Assembly: GCF_001542625.1 (NCBI RefSeq)
Contig: NZ_CP016279.1
Location: 5,270,001 to 5,334,000, forward strand
From: Streptomyces griseochromogenes
Lineage (GTDB): Bacteria; Actinomycetota; Actinomycetes; Streptomycetales; Streptomycetaceae
DNA length: 64,000 nt
Direction of reading: 5' to 3'
Shown: positions 25,468-34,466 of the stretch, one piece after another
How the letters are laid out: the number at the start of each line of letters is the position of its first letter
How positions within the stretch are numbered: position 1 is the stretch's first letter
Position numbers and translations under genes: made by a program
Notes under the pieces: generated by a model
Databases searched by the model: none
The model's input: the letters and a program-made list of their open reading frames with translations, nothing else
What the model was told of the DNA's origin: nothing

Positions 25468-25992
25468 ATGACCTCACCCCACCCGCGAAGGCGCCCCCAG
25501 CGGCGCAGCGAGATCCCCCGTGGCCCGCAGCAAACCGCGGGCCTGCAGGAAGTCCGCGACGCCCTGCCGCCCGCGCCCGGTTCCTGCACCGTGGCGCCCG
25601 CTCCGCTCCCGGCCGATGAGGGCGTACCGCCCGAGTTGCTGGCGCTGGTCACCTACCACTGCCGTCACATCAACGCCTACCTCGCCCGCGCCCAGCACCT
25701 GAAGACCCTGCACGGCGACAGCATGAAGCAGTGGCAGCGCCTGGTCCTGTACGCCCTGACCGACGCCCTCGCCCACAACCACCTCCTGGTCGGCACCCTC
25801 GCCGCCTACCTCCAGCGCCAGGACCTCGACGCCGACCTGCTGCGCCGCTACCTGCAATCCCCCGACCCCGACCGCTACATCACCGGTGAGGCCGTCGAGC
25901 ACCTCGACGGCCTCACCGGCGCCGTGCCCGAGGAAGCGGCCGAGCCGGTCTGGACCGGCATCGGCCGGCGGATTGCTCGCGACGGCGGCTGA
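25468..25992 (+). CDS. Hypothetical helical protein
   Basis: A 174-residue protein. The N-terminal 45 residues are Pro/Arg-rich. From about residue 50 the sequence is helical (ELLALVTYHCRHINAYLARA, WQRLVLYALTDALAHNHLLV) with strong GC3 bias typical of real coding sequence. The ATG at 25468 follows GGAAGACGG. No domain is recognised. It is the only plus-strand gene between 23.0 and 35.2 kb that I accept with confidence. The upstream gap 25153-25467 shows nothing further. Confidence 0.6.
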   Translation: MTSPHPRRRPQRRSEIPRGPQQTAGLQEVRDALPPAPGSCTVAPAPLPADEGVPPELLALVTYHCRHINAYLARAQHLKTLHGDSMKQWQRLVLYALTDALAHNHLLVGTLAAYLQRQDLDADLLRRYLQSPDPDRYITGEAVEHLDGLTGAVPEEAAEPVWTGIGRRIARDGG

Positions 25993-26093
25993 CGACCGCG
26001 CCAGCTCGATGCTGAGCGCGATGTTCTCCGCGGGCTCGAGGAACGCGTCGCGAGCGCCGGGCCCGGGCGTGGCAGGCGCGGCGCGGGCCGGAC

Positions 26094-26366
26094 TCACTCA
26101 GGCCGAGAAGGAACGCGCTGCCGCCCGGCAGCGCGGTCGGCCGACGCGGCGAGGGCACGGAGCCCGACGTCATACGCCATCGCGCCGAGGGCGAGGACCA
26201 CGAGCGGCCACACGAGCGGGGACGCGATGGTGCCGTGGACCAGGGCCGCGCCGACGCTGCCGGTGCCGAGTACCGCGGTGCAGGCCGGAATTCCCGGCAG
26301 GGCGATCCGCAACACCACCTCCCGGCGCCGGGCCGGGCGTGCTGCGACAGGGGCGGGGGCGCTCAT
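26094..26366 (-). CDS. Small membrane protein, two predicted helices
   Basis: A 90-residue protein. Hydrophobic segments 'IALPGIPACTAVLGTGSVGA' and 'PLVWPLVVLALGAMAYDVGL' are consistent with two transmembrane helices; both ends are Arg/Ala-rich. The start overlaps the stop of the upstream gene by 4 bp (26363-26366), so it is translated from the same mRNA. Similar small two-helix proteins appear at 34867-35106 and 43429-43638 in this window. No sequence identity beyond hydrophobicity is claimed. Function unknown. Confidence 0.6.
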   Translation of the reverse strand: MSAPAPVAARPARRREVVLRIALPGIPACTAVLGTGSVGAALVHGTIASPLVWPLVVLALGAMAYDVGLRALAASADRAAGRQRVPSRPE

Positions 26367-27271
26367 CGGCCGCTCACCGTATCCGGCTCGGTCGCGGGAG
26401 AGCTGCCGGTGATGCGCCCAGCAAGCCGCTTCACCTTCCGGCGAACCTTCTCGGCCTGCCTGTCCGGCTCCGCAGCACCAGCGGCCATGGCCGCTTCGGC
26501 CCAGGTGGTGACCCCACGGGCGCCGAGAGCGAGAGTCACCGCTCGCTCGGCCGGGGAGAGGGCCTTCAGAATCTCGATCAGGCGCGAGTTCTCGAAGCCG
26601 GTCTCGAGGCCGGGGTCGACGGCAGCTTGTCCGCAGACCAGGTCGTACAGGGTCAGCCCGTCGCCGAGCGGGGTGTCGAGCAGCAGCAGCCGCGACTGGT
26701 TGACCTTGCGGCGCCAGACCGGGGTGAGTTGCCGGTGGATGACACTGGCCTCTGACTTCAGCTTGTCCAAGGACTCAGGGGTCAGGTGACCTTGGTCGTA
26801 GAGAGGGTCCGCCCAGTCGCCGAGCAAGGCGGTGGAGACCGGCTCATTCCACCCGCTCCACCTCCCCAGCACCTCCGACGTGAAGGAGTGAATCGTGGGT
26901 CCGTCGCCGACGAGCGCGGCCTCGCGGGCGCTCAGCGCCTGGATCACCTCCGGGACCGGGATGTTCAGAGCCCGGAACCCGGACTCGATGGTCCGGTTGG
27001 CCGGGTGGCCGGTTTTGAGCACCGCCATGCCGGTGGTGGTGGAGATCATCATGGGAGGGGCGACGCGGTCGAACGGCTCCGGCAGTCCGAACGTGCCGTC
27101 CACGTCGAGAGCGACGCTTCCGTCCTCCCGGAGGGTCACGGTATCGCCGGTGTTCTCGCTCCAGTGGGCCGGGAACAAGGCCATGACCGCCGCGCCGGTA
27201 CGTGAGTCCCAGTTGAACTGGCTGATCCGCTCCGCCAAGTCGGTGTGGACAGAGTCGTCATCCTCGACCAT
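26363..27271 (-). CDS. Hypothetical protein with C-terminal sigma-region-4-like HTH
   Basis: About 302 residues. The N-terminal and middle parts show no known domain. Near the C-terminus, 'ALSPAERAVTLALGARGVTTWAEAAMAAG' followed by 'KVRRKVKRL' has the spacing of a sigma-70 region 4 or LuxR-type HTH. A DNA-binding regulatory role is therefore possible. The ATG at 27271 has no Shine-Dalgarno of its own; a strong AAGGAG precedes a different ATG 34 bp upstream, out of frame (see the leader ORF entry). It is translationally coupled to the downstream membrane protein. Confidence 0.6.
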   Translation of the reverse strand: MVEDDDSVHTDLAERISQFNWDSRTGAAVMALFPAHWSENTGDTVTLREDGSVALDVDGTFGLPEPFDRVAPPMMISTTTGMAVLKTGHPANRTIESGFRALNIPVPEVIQALSAREAALVGDGPTIHSFTSEVLGRWSGWNEPVSTALLGDWADPLYDQGHLTPESLDKLKSEASVIHRQLTPVWRRKVNQSRLLLLDTPLGDGLTLYDLVCGQAAVDPGLETGFENSRLIEILKALSPAERAVTLALGARGVTTWAEAAMAAGAAEPDRQAEKVRRKVKRLAGRITGSSPATEPDTVSGR

Positions 27272-27305
27272 GGCGTGACTGGGCGTTCGGGTCTTCGGTG
27301 ACCAT
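27258..27305 (-). other. Possible 15-codon leader ORF ahead of the HTH protein gene
   Basis: ATG at 27305 is preceded by AAGGAG at good spacing and reads MVTEDPNAQSRHGRG then stop at 27258-27260, overlapping the first 14 bases of the next gene out of frame. The next gene lacks its own ribosome site. It could be a translational-coupling leader, or the next gene could have a frameshift at its 5' end. Confidence 0.3.
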
Positions 27306-27640
27306 GGGCGTCTCCTTGTCGGGGAAAATCCTTCTCCTCTCGGTCCCGGCACGGGCACGATCCGACAACGCATCCCCTGAATCTTCTTGTGATCCACATC
27401 ACAGCAATCCGAGGCCTCGGAACTCGTGGGAGTCGGCCGCCCTTCGATTCGTAAGAACCGACCGGCGCCGGTACGGAGCGTCGATAGGGCCACAACGGCA
27501 GGACCGGCCGGCCATCCGGCACGAGATCTTGTCGGCCCTGTGCTCGTCCAAGCAGTCGGCCGGTTCAACATCTGACGGACACGAATGTCGCCTGGAACCT
27601 CCCCAACCCTGCCGCCCCCGGGGCCGAGGCGGACGGCCTT

Positions 27641-29353
27641 CTACTCTTCGTACGGCTCGTGGGCGGGCACCTGCCCGTCGCTGCGCCGCTGCCGGTCACC
27701 GGTGAGCGCGACGATCCGGTGGACGGGTACCAAGATGGCCGGGTGGCCGCCCGCGGGGGAGAACCCCACCCGGCCCGTGCCGGGCTCGTAGGAGGTCACC
27801 GTGCCGTACAGCCGGTGCAGCACGGTCTCAGCACGCATCCCGCACTCGACGTCCAGGCACAGCATCCAGTCCTTGAGCCAGTGGACGGGCAGGTTCTCCA
27901 TCTCGGCGGCTGCGGGGCCGGGATGCTCGTCGTCGGGGACCCAGCTGTACTTGCCGACGACCAGGTCGTTGTAGACCTCCATCGAGTCGGGCCCGCTGTA
28001 GGCGGCCCGCCGCCCGAGCTGGGCTGCGCGCCGCACCGCCCGGGCCGTCGTCACCATGGCCGTGGGCCTGGCGCCCGGCCCGTCGCCTTCAGCGTCCGCC
28101 GGCAGATAGGGGTAGGCGCCGCGCAGCAGCGCCAGCACGTCCCGCTCGTCCGGCTCGGCGGCGGCCGCGACAAGCTCCGGTCCGAGGACGACCCGTAGCC
28201 GGTCGTCGCGGGTGTGGTCGGCGGCGTGCCGGGCGGCGAAGCGGGGGACGGCAAGCACGACAGCGTGGTCGGGTTCGACGCCATAGCTGGTACGGCGGCC
28301 ACCGAACGGGACGGTTGGCCCGTGCTGCTCGTACTGCGCGAGGTAGGCGAGTTCCGCATCCCGCTTGCTGGTCAGCGGCCAGCCGCTCACCAGCACCAGC
28401 TGCCGCCCGTCGCCGCCGTCACCCGGGGCCGCCCCCAGCGCCTCCTCCAGCCTGTCGCAGCAGTCCAACACGTACTGCTGCCACCGGTGCTGGAACTCCG
28501 CATCCGCCCACTGCGCGGGAGAAGCAAACCCTGTACCCGCCACGAGGGCCGGCCCCGGCAGCGCCGTCACGTCACGCACCCGCGCCCCGCCCCAGACGGC
28601 TTCCACCGCCAGCATGGCGGCCGCACGTGCCGCAGTCGCCTCGCCGCCCTGGTCCCGGACGCCGCTCCACGCCCGCCGGACGGCCGCCCACACGTCGAAC
28701 GGCTGCGCCCACCGGGACTGCAGCACCGCGGCCGCCAACTCCTGGCCCGTGCGCTGCACGTTCCCGTCGGCGGCCACCGCATCACACGCCCCGCTGACCG
28801 ACGTCACCTCGCGCGCCGCAGGCGCTGCCGCCCGCCAGCCGGCCAGTACCGTCTCCGACCGCTCCAGCACCCCCGACCACGCCTTAAGCATCTGCCGCGC
28901 GCCCGCACCGACCGAGGGATCAGCCGTCCATGACTCGAGCCCGCGGCGAACCTCCGCATCGCGGTGCCGTGCCGCTTCCCACAGCACCCGCGCATAACCC
29001 TCCCAGGACCGCGGGCCCGCCTCCTGCTCCTCCAGCCTGCGCACTCGCCCGTCAGCCGCCACAACGTCGGCCGCTGCCCGCCACAGTGCCTCCTCGCCCG
29101 GCTCCACCCGCACCCCAGGGGCACAGTGGCGGCACACCTGCTCACAGACGTCCAGCAGCGCGAGCGGGCTGCCCGTCAGGTGCTGCGCGTAGCGGCAATG
29201 GCTCCGCCACCCCGCCGCCTTGGCAGGAACGTGCCACTTCCCGCCGCCCGCACGCCCCAGGACCACGGTGATCCGCCGCAGCGGCCCGACGTCCACCCCG
29301 GCCGCCAAAAGTTCCTTCTCCCGCAGCACCGGAAGCCCTCGGTCACGCCGCAC
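27641..29353 (-). CDS. Large hypothetical protein
   Basis: About 570 residues from the GTG at 29353, which follows AGGGGCGG. Residues near 90-95 (CRHC) give a lone CxxC. The protein is mixed alpha/beta with a conserved-looking C-terminal block 'NLPVHWLKDWMLCLDVECG' and 'FSPAGGHPAILVPVHRIVAL'. No Walker, nuclease or membrane motif is seen. The frame is open to 29968, but that upstream part is low-complexity and lacks codon bias. The gap to the next gene on its left (27306-27640) shows only the leader ORF and its ribosome site. Function unknown. Confidence 0.6.
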   Translation of the reverse strand: MRRDRGLPVLREKELLAAGVDVGPLRRITVVLGRAGGGKWHVPAKAAGWRSHCRYAQHLTGSPLALLDVCEQVCRHCAPGVRVEPGEEALWRAAADVVAADGRVRRLEEQEAGPRSWEGYARVLWEAARHRDAEVRRGLESWTADPSVGAGARQMLKAWSGVLERSETVLAGWRAAAPAAREVTSVSGACDAVAADGNVQRTGQELAAAVLQSRWAQPFDVWAAVRRAWSGVRDQGGEATAARAAAMLAVEAVWGGARVRDVTALPGPALVAGTGFASPAQWADAEFQHRWQQYVLDCCDRLEEALGAAPGDGGDGRQLVLVSGWPLTSKRDAELAYLAQYEQHGPTVPFGGRRTSYGVEPDHAVVLAVPRFAARHAADHTRDDRLRVVLGPELVAAAAEPDERDVLALLRGAYPYLPADAEGDGPGARPTAMVTTARAVRRAAQLGRRAAYSGPDSMEVYNDLVVGKYSWVPDDEHPGPAAAEMENLPVHWLKDWMLCLDVECGMRAETVLHRLYGTVTSYEPGTGRVGFSPAGGHPAILVPVHRIVALTGDRQRRSDGQVPAHEPYEE

Positions 29354-30050
29354 GACAGCCCGCCCCTGGTCGCCTATTCGCTCTCGTCGCTCACTGTGAC
29401 ACAGGCGCCCGACCGGCGTGCTCGGTTGCCCAACGGGGTCACCCTCCCCGGCACGGACGGCTATGACATGGCGCGCGGGTCTGTACCGGCGCTCCGGCTG
29501 GGTAGGCCGGTTCGGCTCACGGCATACCCGGGGCCGGGCCCTGGGAGGCACGGGCCTTGTCAAGCCCGTTGAGCACGGCGGCCCGCCAGAGGCCCCTCTG
29601 GTGAGTGATCTTCGCGCAGATCTGCCGGTACTCGGCGAGGGAACTCCCCGGGCCACCCTGCTGTCCGCGCCGCCGCCTTCCCCGATGGACGACGATCGGC
29701 GTGTGATGCCTTCGTGCGGCCAATCCAGCGGATGATGAGCAGGCGGGTTCCGCGTCGATACCCGAGCCGACCCGGAACCCTGCTGGCGCGACTGTCCCCT
29801 CATCGCCGACCCGATTGCCCAGGAGTACCCGAACCGCAACAGCTGCAACCTGCCCTCGCGCACGTCTTGTCCGGAAGAGGGCGCACCGTCCGCACGCAGT
29901 CGGTACGCGATATGTACGCCATGGGTATGAGGTGTGAGCAGGGCCGGTCCTGGGCGGCATGCTGTCATAGGCGGTGGCTCGAACCTCTCACTGAACCCGG
30001 CTTACCCACGCCGGATCCTGAAACGGACAGAGCAGTGCCGGCGGGCACCG
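29354..30050. other. Gene-poor intergenic stretch
   Basis: About 700 bp between two minus-strand genes. Short frames on both strands lack GC3 bias and ribosome binding sites. I see no repeat, tRNA or clear hairpin. It probably holds the promoter of the 570-residue protein gene to its left. Confidence 0.4.
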
Positions 30051-30890
30051 CTAACCCGATGCCTCCCAGGCGGTGGTGAACAGCGCGCATTCGAGGAGGT
30101 CAGGGGCCGCGCCGGACGGCCAGATGTCGCCTGTGGCCAGCTGTCCGGTGGCGGCGTGCATGAAGGAGAGGTAGACCCCGTAGCGGTGGGGCGTCCAGTT
30201 GCTGTCCGACCACACCCAGGCGGCGACCGAGCCGTCCACGTCGTGGCCGCTTTTGCGGCCGACGGCTGCGGCGATCTGCCGCAGGCGTCTGGCCAGTACG
30301 CGGTCGAGGATGAGCGGCCGCGGGCCGTGGGCGGGCGGTACGACGATCCCGGTGAAGTAGAGGAACTTGGTGGAGAAGGACGGCCCGAGCCCGGGAACCT
30401 TCCGGCGGAGCGCGGCGTACGCCTGGGGTGCACCGTGCTCGCGCAGTGCGGTGACCGCGGCGGCCAGTACCGCGTCGAGGCCGTCGAAGGCGAGGATTCT
30501 GTGCAGGGTGGCCGGTCCGCTGCCGCCGGGAGTGCCGCGCTTTCCCTTGCCCCACACATACGTTGCGATCAGCGCCTCCCTGAACGCCTTCCGCTGCAGC
30601 GCGTCGGCGACGGCCGCAGCCACCTCGGCCCGGCTGACTGCCGCATCACCGCCTGCGCAGGTGGGCGCCAGCGTGGGCGGCCACGGAGTGATCTGCGCCC
30701 ACCGGCCGGGCGTGTAGCGGACCGTGTGCGCGCCGGGCGTCCCGTCCACGTAAGCGGACGCGTTCACCTCCCACCAGCGGCCCAGCGCCCGCACCACGGC
30801 ATCGGGCAGCAGACGTGCAGCCATCTCGCGGTCCACCGCGTCCGCGCGGTCCTGGCGGCCCTGCCCGTCCTGTCCGTCTTCTTCGTTCAC
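30051..30890 (-). CDS. OGG-fold helix-hairpin-helix DNA glycosylase-like protein
   Basis: A 279-residue protein. The C-terminal half contains 'VPGLGPSFSTKFLYFTG', a helix-hairpin-helix with a Lys in the catalytic position, followed about 20 residues later by 'LILDRVLARRL', whose Asp fits the second catalytic position of the HhH glycosylase superfamily. The N-terminal half is unassigned. The GTG start overlaps the stop of the PIN-domain gene as GTGA, so the two are translated together. Base-excision of damaged or phage-modified bases is the family-level expectation. Pairing with a PIN nuclease-like gene in an accessory region suggests defence rather than housekeeping repair. The exact family is inferred from motif spacing. 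Confidence 0.65.
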   Translation of the reverse strand: MNEEDGQDGQGRQDRADAVDREMAARLLPDAVVRALGRWWEVNASAYVDGTPGAHTVRYTPGRWAQITPWPPTLAPTCAGGDAAVSRAEVAAAVADALQRKAFREALIATYVWGKGKRGTPGGSGPATLHRILAFDGLDAVLAAAVTALREHGAPQAYAALRRKVPGLGPSFSTKFLYFTGIVVPPAHGPRPLILDRVLARRLRQIAAAVGRKSGHDVDGSVAAWVWSDSNWTPHRYGVYLSFMHAATGQLATGDIWPSGAAPDLLECALFTTAWEASG

Positions 30891-31855
30891 GAGCCGCCCC
30901 CCGCCTGACGTTCCGCCGGGCCCGGGGAGGATGCGGCGGATTCCTTCGGCGCGGACTGCTGCGATAGGCCCCCGCCCGGCACGAGCTCGGCCGCTGCCTG
31001 CTCCAGTTCCTGCCGGCGCAGCTCGCCGCCCTCGATCAAGTACATGTCGGGCAAGGGCCGTGCCGGAAGCCCCCAGGTGCCGGCACGGGTCCGAACACCG
31101 ATGTCCCGGCTGATGACGACCACCTCCGCGGGAGCGACAGCCTGATGCAGACGCAGCGCCGCAGCCACCAACTCGTCGTCCGGCACGGGAAGACGGGCAT
31201 GACCGGGCTCATCGGCCGCGATGAATACGGGGGTCCCGTCGTCCGCGGCCGCTTTCTCGGGCCCAGCTTCCAGCACCGACTCCAGCAGCCGGAACACGCC
31301 ACGCGCCCGCCTGGAGATCTTCCTGTCCCCGGTCTGGTAGCTCTTGGTGTCGATCTCGTCGACCACGACGTGCGGCACCATGACCGCGGTGCCCTTCCCG
31401 AACACCTTCTGCCAGGAGACCTTGTCGAACCGCGTGAAGTGCAGTGTCGTGTTCGTGTCCAGCACCGCGTACCGGACGGCACCGGCGCGCCCGTACCGCT
31501 CCTGCATGGCACGCACCCGGTTCGCCACGGATCTGAAGTAGTCCTGGAGCTCGGCGAGCTCCACGTACATCATCAGCCGGGCCTCGTCCAACGGTGCGGT
31601 AAGTATCGCCCGGTAACGGCCCGCGCGGAGCTGCCCCGCGATCTCCCGGTCGCTGAACCGCCGGTTGAGCTCCTCGGCGGCCTTCCAGGTCCACTCGTCG
31701 TACCGCTTGCGCACGGCCCGCATCTCAGCCTCGGCGTCCGCACCGGTCCTCATCCTGGGAGGGATCCGGATGGAGACGTCGTTGAGGCTCCCGGCCACGA
31801 GATCGTTTTCCAGGAAATTGATCGCCTCGGTGCAGGTCGTTCCGGCTCTCAGCAT
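30887..31855 (-). CDS. PIN-domain protein
   Basis: A 322-residue protein. The N-terminal ~150 residues are helical with no known domain. From about residue 150 a PIN fold is readable: 'AVLDTNTTLHF' (first Asp), 'VPHVVVDEIDTK' (acidic cluster after strand 2), 'DDELVAAALRLHQA' (third acidic position) and 'VVVISRDIGVRTRA' (last Asp). All four acidic positions appear intact, so metal-dependent RNase activity is plausible. The C-terminal 45 residues are Ser/Gly/Pro-rich. It is upstream of and coupled to the OGG-fold gene. There is no antitoxin-like small gene beside it, which argues against an ordinary VapBC pair. Confidence 0.75.
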   Translation of the reverse strand: MLRAGTTCTEAINFLENDLVAGSLNDVSIRIPPRMRTGADAEAEMRAVRKRYDEWTWKAAEELNRRFSDREIAGQLRAGRYRAILTAPLDEARLMMYVELAELQDYFRSVANRVRAMQERYGRAGAVRYAVLDTNTTLHFTRFDKVSWQKVFGKGTAVMVPHVVVDEIDTKSYQTGDRKISRRARGVFRLLESVLEAGPEKAAADDGTPVFIAADEPGHARLPVPDDELVAAALRLHQAVAPAEVVVISRDIGVRTRAGTWGLPARPLPDMYLIEGGELRRQELEQAAAELVPGGGLSQQSAPKESAASSPGPAERQAGGGS

Positions 31856-31995
31856 GCCCTAGTTCTCTCCCCCCGACGGGGCTCGGTGCGCCCCGTCAGG
31901 CTCATCCTGCCAGCGTTGATTACGCCCGGTGCGAGTTCCGCTTCCCCCGCGCGGCGGCCTGCCTCCTGGGCGGGGCGCCGCGCCCTGACCCCTGG

Positions 31996-33132
31996 TTACA
32001 GCGTCGGCTTCTCATGTCGAGCCAGGAGTTCGGTGAAGAAGTCCTCCAGGAGCTGCTTCCCGCCGGGCGCGGTGAGTTCCCAGCCGCCGAACCGGTAGAT
32101 CTCGTATCCGGCCAGCCGCAGCCGCCGGTCCTCGGCGACCATCTCCGCATACAGCCGCGGCACGGCGGTATGAGTGACCCGGCCTTTCTCGTCGGGCGGG
32201 TTTGGAATTCCGTAGTGCTGCACGCCGTCGACCTCGATGACGATGCGGGAGCGGTCCGGCGCCAGGAGCAGGAAGTCCATCCGTTGCCGGTACAGCGCTC
32301 CCGACTGCTTGCCGCTCCTGCGCGAGTAGGGGTCGTAGTGGAGGTACACCTGGGGGATCAGCGCGGGCAGGTCGAAGCCGCGTTCCTCGGCGTAGCGGGC
32401 GCAGTACGTCCGCATCACCAGCTGCTCGGGCGGGGAGTCCAGCGACCGATACAGACGCCGGTACAAGGCGTCGGCGGCAGTCTTCTCGTCGGCGTCCGGC
32501 TGGTGGCTCTTCCTCCACCAGGCGACCGTCTGCCGCCAGGTCAACCCGTGCGGCGGCAGGGGGTCAGTGAACACCAGGCAGGTGTCGGCGTGGCGGACGA
32601 TCTCGACGTCGTTGTTCACCGCGTCGCGCAGCACGATCTGCGGCTTCGCCCCGGCGGCGGCGAAGATCAGGTTCTTGAAGCTGCCGGACGGTCCCTTGGT
32701 GAACCGGCGTTCGTACTCCAGCTCCTGCAGCTCCTCCAGCGCATCCCTGGTGGGGCCGAGGATCTGCTCGATGCAGTCCCGGCGGGCCTGCCAGCTGTTA
32801 CGCATGCCGTTGTCGCGCCAGTAGGTGCCGAACCCGCGCGGCCCGTCGAACGTCCGAAACGGCCAGACCGGCGGCTCGAGCGCGAGGCGCTCCAAGACGG
32901 CGCGGTGCGCTTTGATGACGATCGAAACGTTGTCGTCGTCCAGGTGCCTGCCCTTGCCGTCGGTCCCGTGGGAGACGAAGTCGTAGTGCAGCAGCCGGGT
33001 CAGCGCGATCGCCACGTCCAGCTCGGTGTGACCGGCCGGAGGGCCGAACCGCAGCGACTCGACCAGCCCGACGTCGAGCACCCACGGACTGGCCCAGCCG
33101 TCCCCGCTGCTGAAGAACGCCTCGATGTCCAC
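31996..33132 (-). CDS. Protein with C-terminal DUF559-like PD-(D/E)XK nuclease domain
   Basis: About 378 residues from a GTG at 33132 (a GTG at 33141 is also possible); AGGGGG precedes it. The last ~120 residues contain 'RMDFLLLAPDRSRIVIEVDG' followed by QHY, then 'YAEMVAEDRRLRLAGYEIYR', the standard DUF559/Vsr-like arrangement with D and E-V-D as metal ligands. The N-terminal ~250 residues are helical and resemble the N-terminal parts of abortive-infection-type proteins; no firm domain is named. It is a single gene with its own promoter region, ahead of a strong hairpin at 33248-33301. A defence nuclease is the likely role. Confidence 0.7.
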   Translation of the reverse strand: MDIEAFFSSGDGWASPWVLDVGLVESLRFGPPAGHTELDVAIALTRLLHYDFVSHGTDGKGRHLDDDNVSIVIKAHRAVLERLALEPPVWPFRTFDGPRGFGTYWRDNGMRNSWQARRDCIEQILGPTRDALEELQELEYERRFTKGPSGSFKNLIFAAAGAKPQIVLRDAVNNDVEIVRHADTCLVFTDPLPPHGLTWRQTVAWWRKSHQPDADEKTAADALYRRLYRSLDSPPEQLVMRTYCARYAEERGFDLPALIPQVYLHYDPYSRRSGKQSGALYRQRMDFLLLAPDRSRIVIEVDGVQHYGIPNPPDEKGRVTHTAVPRLYAEMVAEDRRLRLAGYEIYRFGGWELTAPGGKQLLEDFFTELLARHEKPTL

Positions 33133-33247
33133 GCCCCCCACCCCCTGCGATCCGTAGAGAGCATCCTCGGCCCTGAACCTGCCAGGTCACCAGATGCCCC
33201 TGACAAGCTCCGGCCCTGTCCGTAGCCTCCGGGCCGCGATCCGAGGC

Positions 33248-33301
33248 GCCGCACCCGCCGTCGACCCGCGCTAGTGCGGGCCGTGCGACGGCGGGTGCGG
33301 C
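33248..33301. terminator. Perfect 16-bp inverted repeat, probable transcription terminator
   Basis: GCCGCACCCGCCGTCG (33248-33263) and CGACGGCGGGTGCGGC (33286-33301) pair perfectly; the 22-nt loop contains a second small stem (CCCGC/GCGGG). It lies between the stop of the small minus-strand ORF at 33343 and the start of the nuclease gene. U-runs are missing, as is common for actinobacterial terminators. A protein-binding palindrome is the alternative. Confidence 0.65.
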
Positions 33302-33342
33302 AGGGGTGACACGCCTGACCGGATCGCGGCGCCGTATGTGGT

Positions 33343-33489
33343 TCAGGAGGTACGCACGGGTTCGGAGTAGGTGGTGAAGAACCGGTCTCCGGTGAGCTTG
33401 TAGTACGCGAGCTGGTCGCGGACGGCCTGCTCGTCCGCCCAGCGGTCCGGGCTGCTGTCATGCGGCAGCCGCCACAGATCGTCTCTCAT
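33343..33489 (-). CDS. Small hypothetical protein (48 aa)
   Basis: The reading frame starts MRDDLWRLPHD and continues through ADEQAVRDQLAYYKLTGDRF to a stop at 33343-33345. Charged, soluble and with high GC3, it resembles the small single-domain proteins often found ahead of regulators in Streptomyces accessory DNA. It is immediately followed by the strong hairpin at 33248-33301, which supports transcription through it on the minus strand. Function unknown. Confidence 0.45.
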   Translation of the reverse strand: MRDDLWRLPHDSSPDRWADEQAVRDQLAYYKLTGDRFFTTYSEPVRTS

Positions 33490-34466
33490 TGGCCGCGGCC
33501 GGTGAGGGCCTGACGTTCACCGTGAACGAGGCCAGGAGGAAGGTACTGGCGGCCGTCGTCGCCGCCCTGGCGTGAAGGCGGTCGGGGGCGCGGCGGCCCC
33601 GGATCTCTGCTTCGTCCCGCCAGACCCCGATCACTACCTCCAGCGCCCGGCGGCGGCGGGGGCTGTGAAGGTGGATGGGAGTTCGGGTGCGTGGCCCGTG
33701 CCGGGGACGGGGCCGAGCAGCGGTTCCTCCGGCAGCTCACCGAGGCATCCGAGGAGCAGGCGCTGCAGTTCGATGAGCTCGGCCGCGAGGTGCTGGGTGT
33801 GGACCCGGCCGAGGTCCGCCGACGCCTCCGGCAGCTGAAGGAACAGGAGCAGCAGCGGGCAGCGGCGTGCAGATCCGGGGGCGCGGCCGGGAAGCCGGGC
33901 ACCGCGGCCCAACGCCCGGCCCGGTCGGCGTCACCGGGCGGGGCGGGCGAGAGCACGCTTGGCGGACTGCTCGCCCCGCGCGAGGAGTGCCGTGCCGGGC
34001 CCATCGTATCCGCCCCGGGCGTAGGCGTGGAGGGCCCGGTGGGCGTCGGAGCCGGGCGGACGGCCGGCACGTGCGCGGTCTCGGGCAGGCGCCCGACCAG
34101 CTCGTCGACCAGGCGGTGCTGCGCGTCCTGGACGCGACCGCGCAGCTGGCCGATGACGGACAGCAGGTACTCCAACAACCCCTCCAGTTCCGCCAGCAGT
34201 TCCCCGGTGGATGCACCGGCGGGGTCCTGGGCCAGAGCGAGGACGGCGAGGGTCCGGCGCGCACCGTCCCGGAGCCGGTCGACGCCCTCGGTGTGCGGAT
34301 ACCCGTACAGGGCGGCAAGGCGGGTGAGCAGCAACGGGCAGGGCATGGTGCCCGTGGCCAGCGCCCAGGCGATGCCGCCGCTCTCCCAGTCGAGCAGGGA
34401 CGGGGGATCGGGCCGGTCAGGCCCGGCTGCACGCCCGCCGCCCGTGGCGGCCCTCAAGGCCGCCAC
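33486..34466 (-). CDS. Doubtful hypothetical protein in a region with coding signal on both strands
   Basis: From a GTG at 34466 the minus frame gives a convincing N-terminal ~130 residues (LLDWESGGIAWALATGTMPC, then 'LLAELEGLLEYLLSVIGQLR'). After about residue 150 it becomes Ser/Arg/Pro-rich low-complexity. On the plus strand, 33691-33880 (RFLRQLTEASEEQALQFDEL) and 34444-34680 (WDAPTRLERRGLLLWLSQQV) also look coding in one shared frame. I cannot resolve which pieces are genuine; indels may have broken one or more genes. Treat the coordinates as provisional. Confidence 0.3.
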   Translation of the reverse strand: MAALRAATGGGRAAGPDRPDPPSLLDWESGGIAWALATGTMPCPLLLTRLAALYGYPHTEGVDRLRDGARRTLAVLALAQDPAGASTGELLAELEGLLEYLLSVIGQLRGRVQDAQHRLVDELVGRLPETAHVPAVRPAPTPTGPSTPTPGADTMGPARHSSRGASSPPSVLSPAPPGDADRAGRWAAVPGFPAAPPDLHAAARCCSCSFSCRRRRRTSAGSTPSTSRPSSSNCSACSSDASVSCRRNRCSAPSPARATHPNSHPPSQPPPPPGAGGSDRGLAGRSRDPGPPRPRPPSRQGGDDGRQYLPPGLVHGERQALTGRGQ

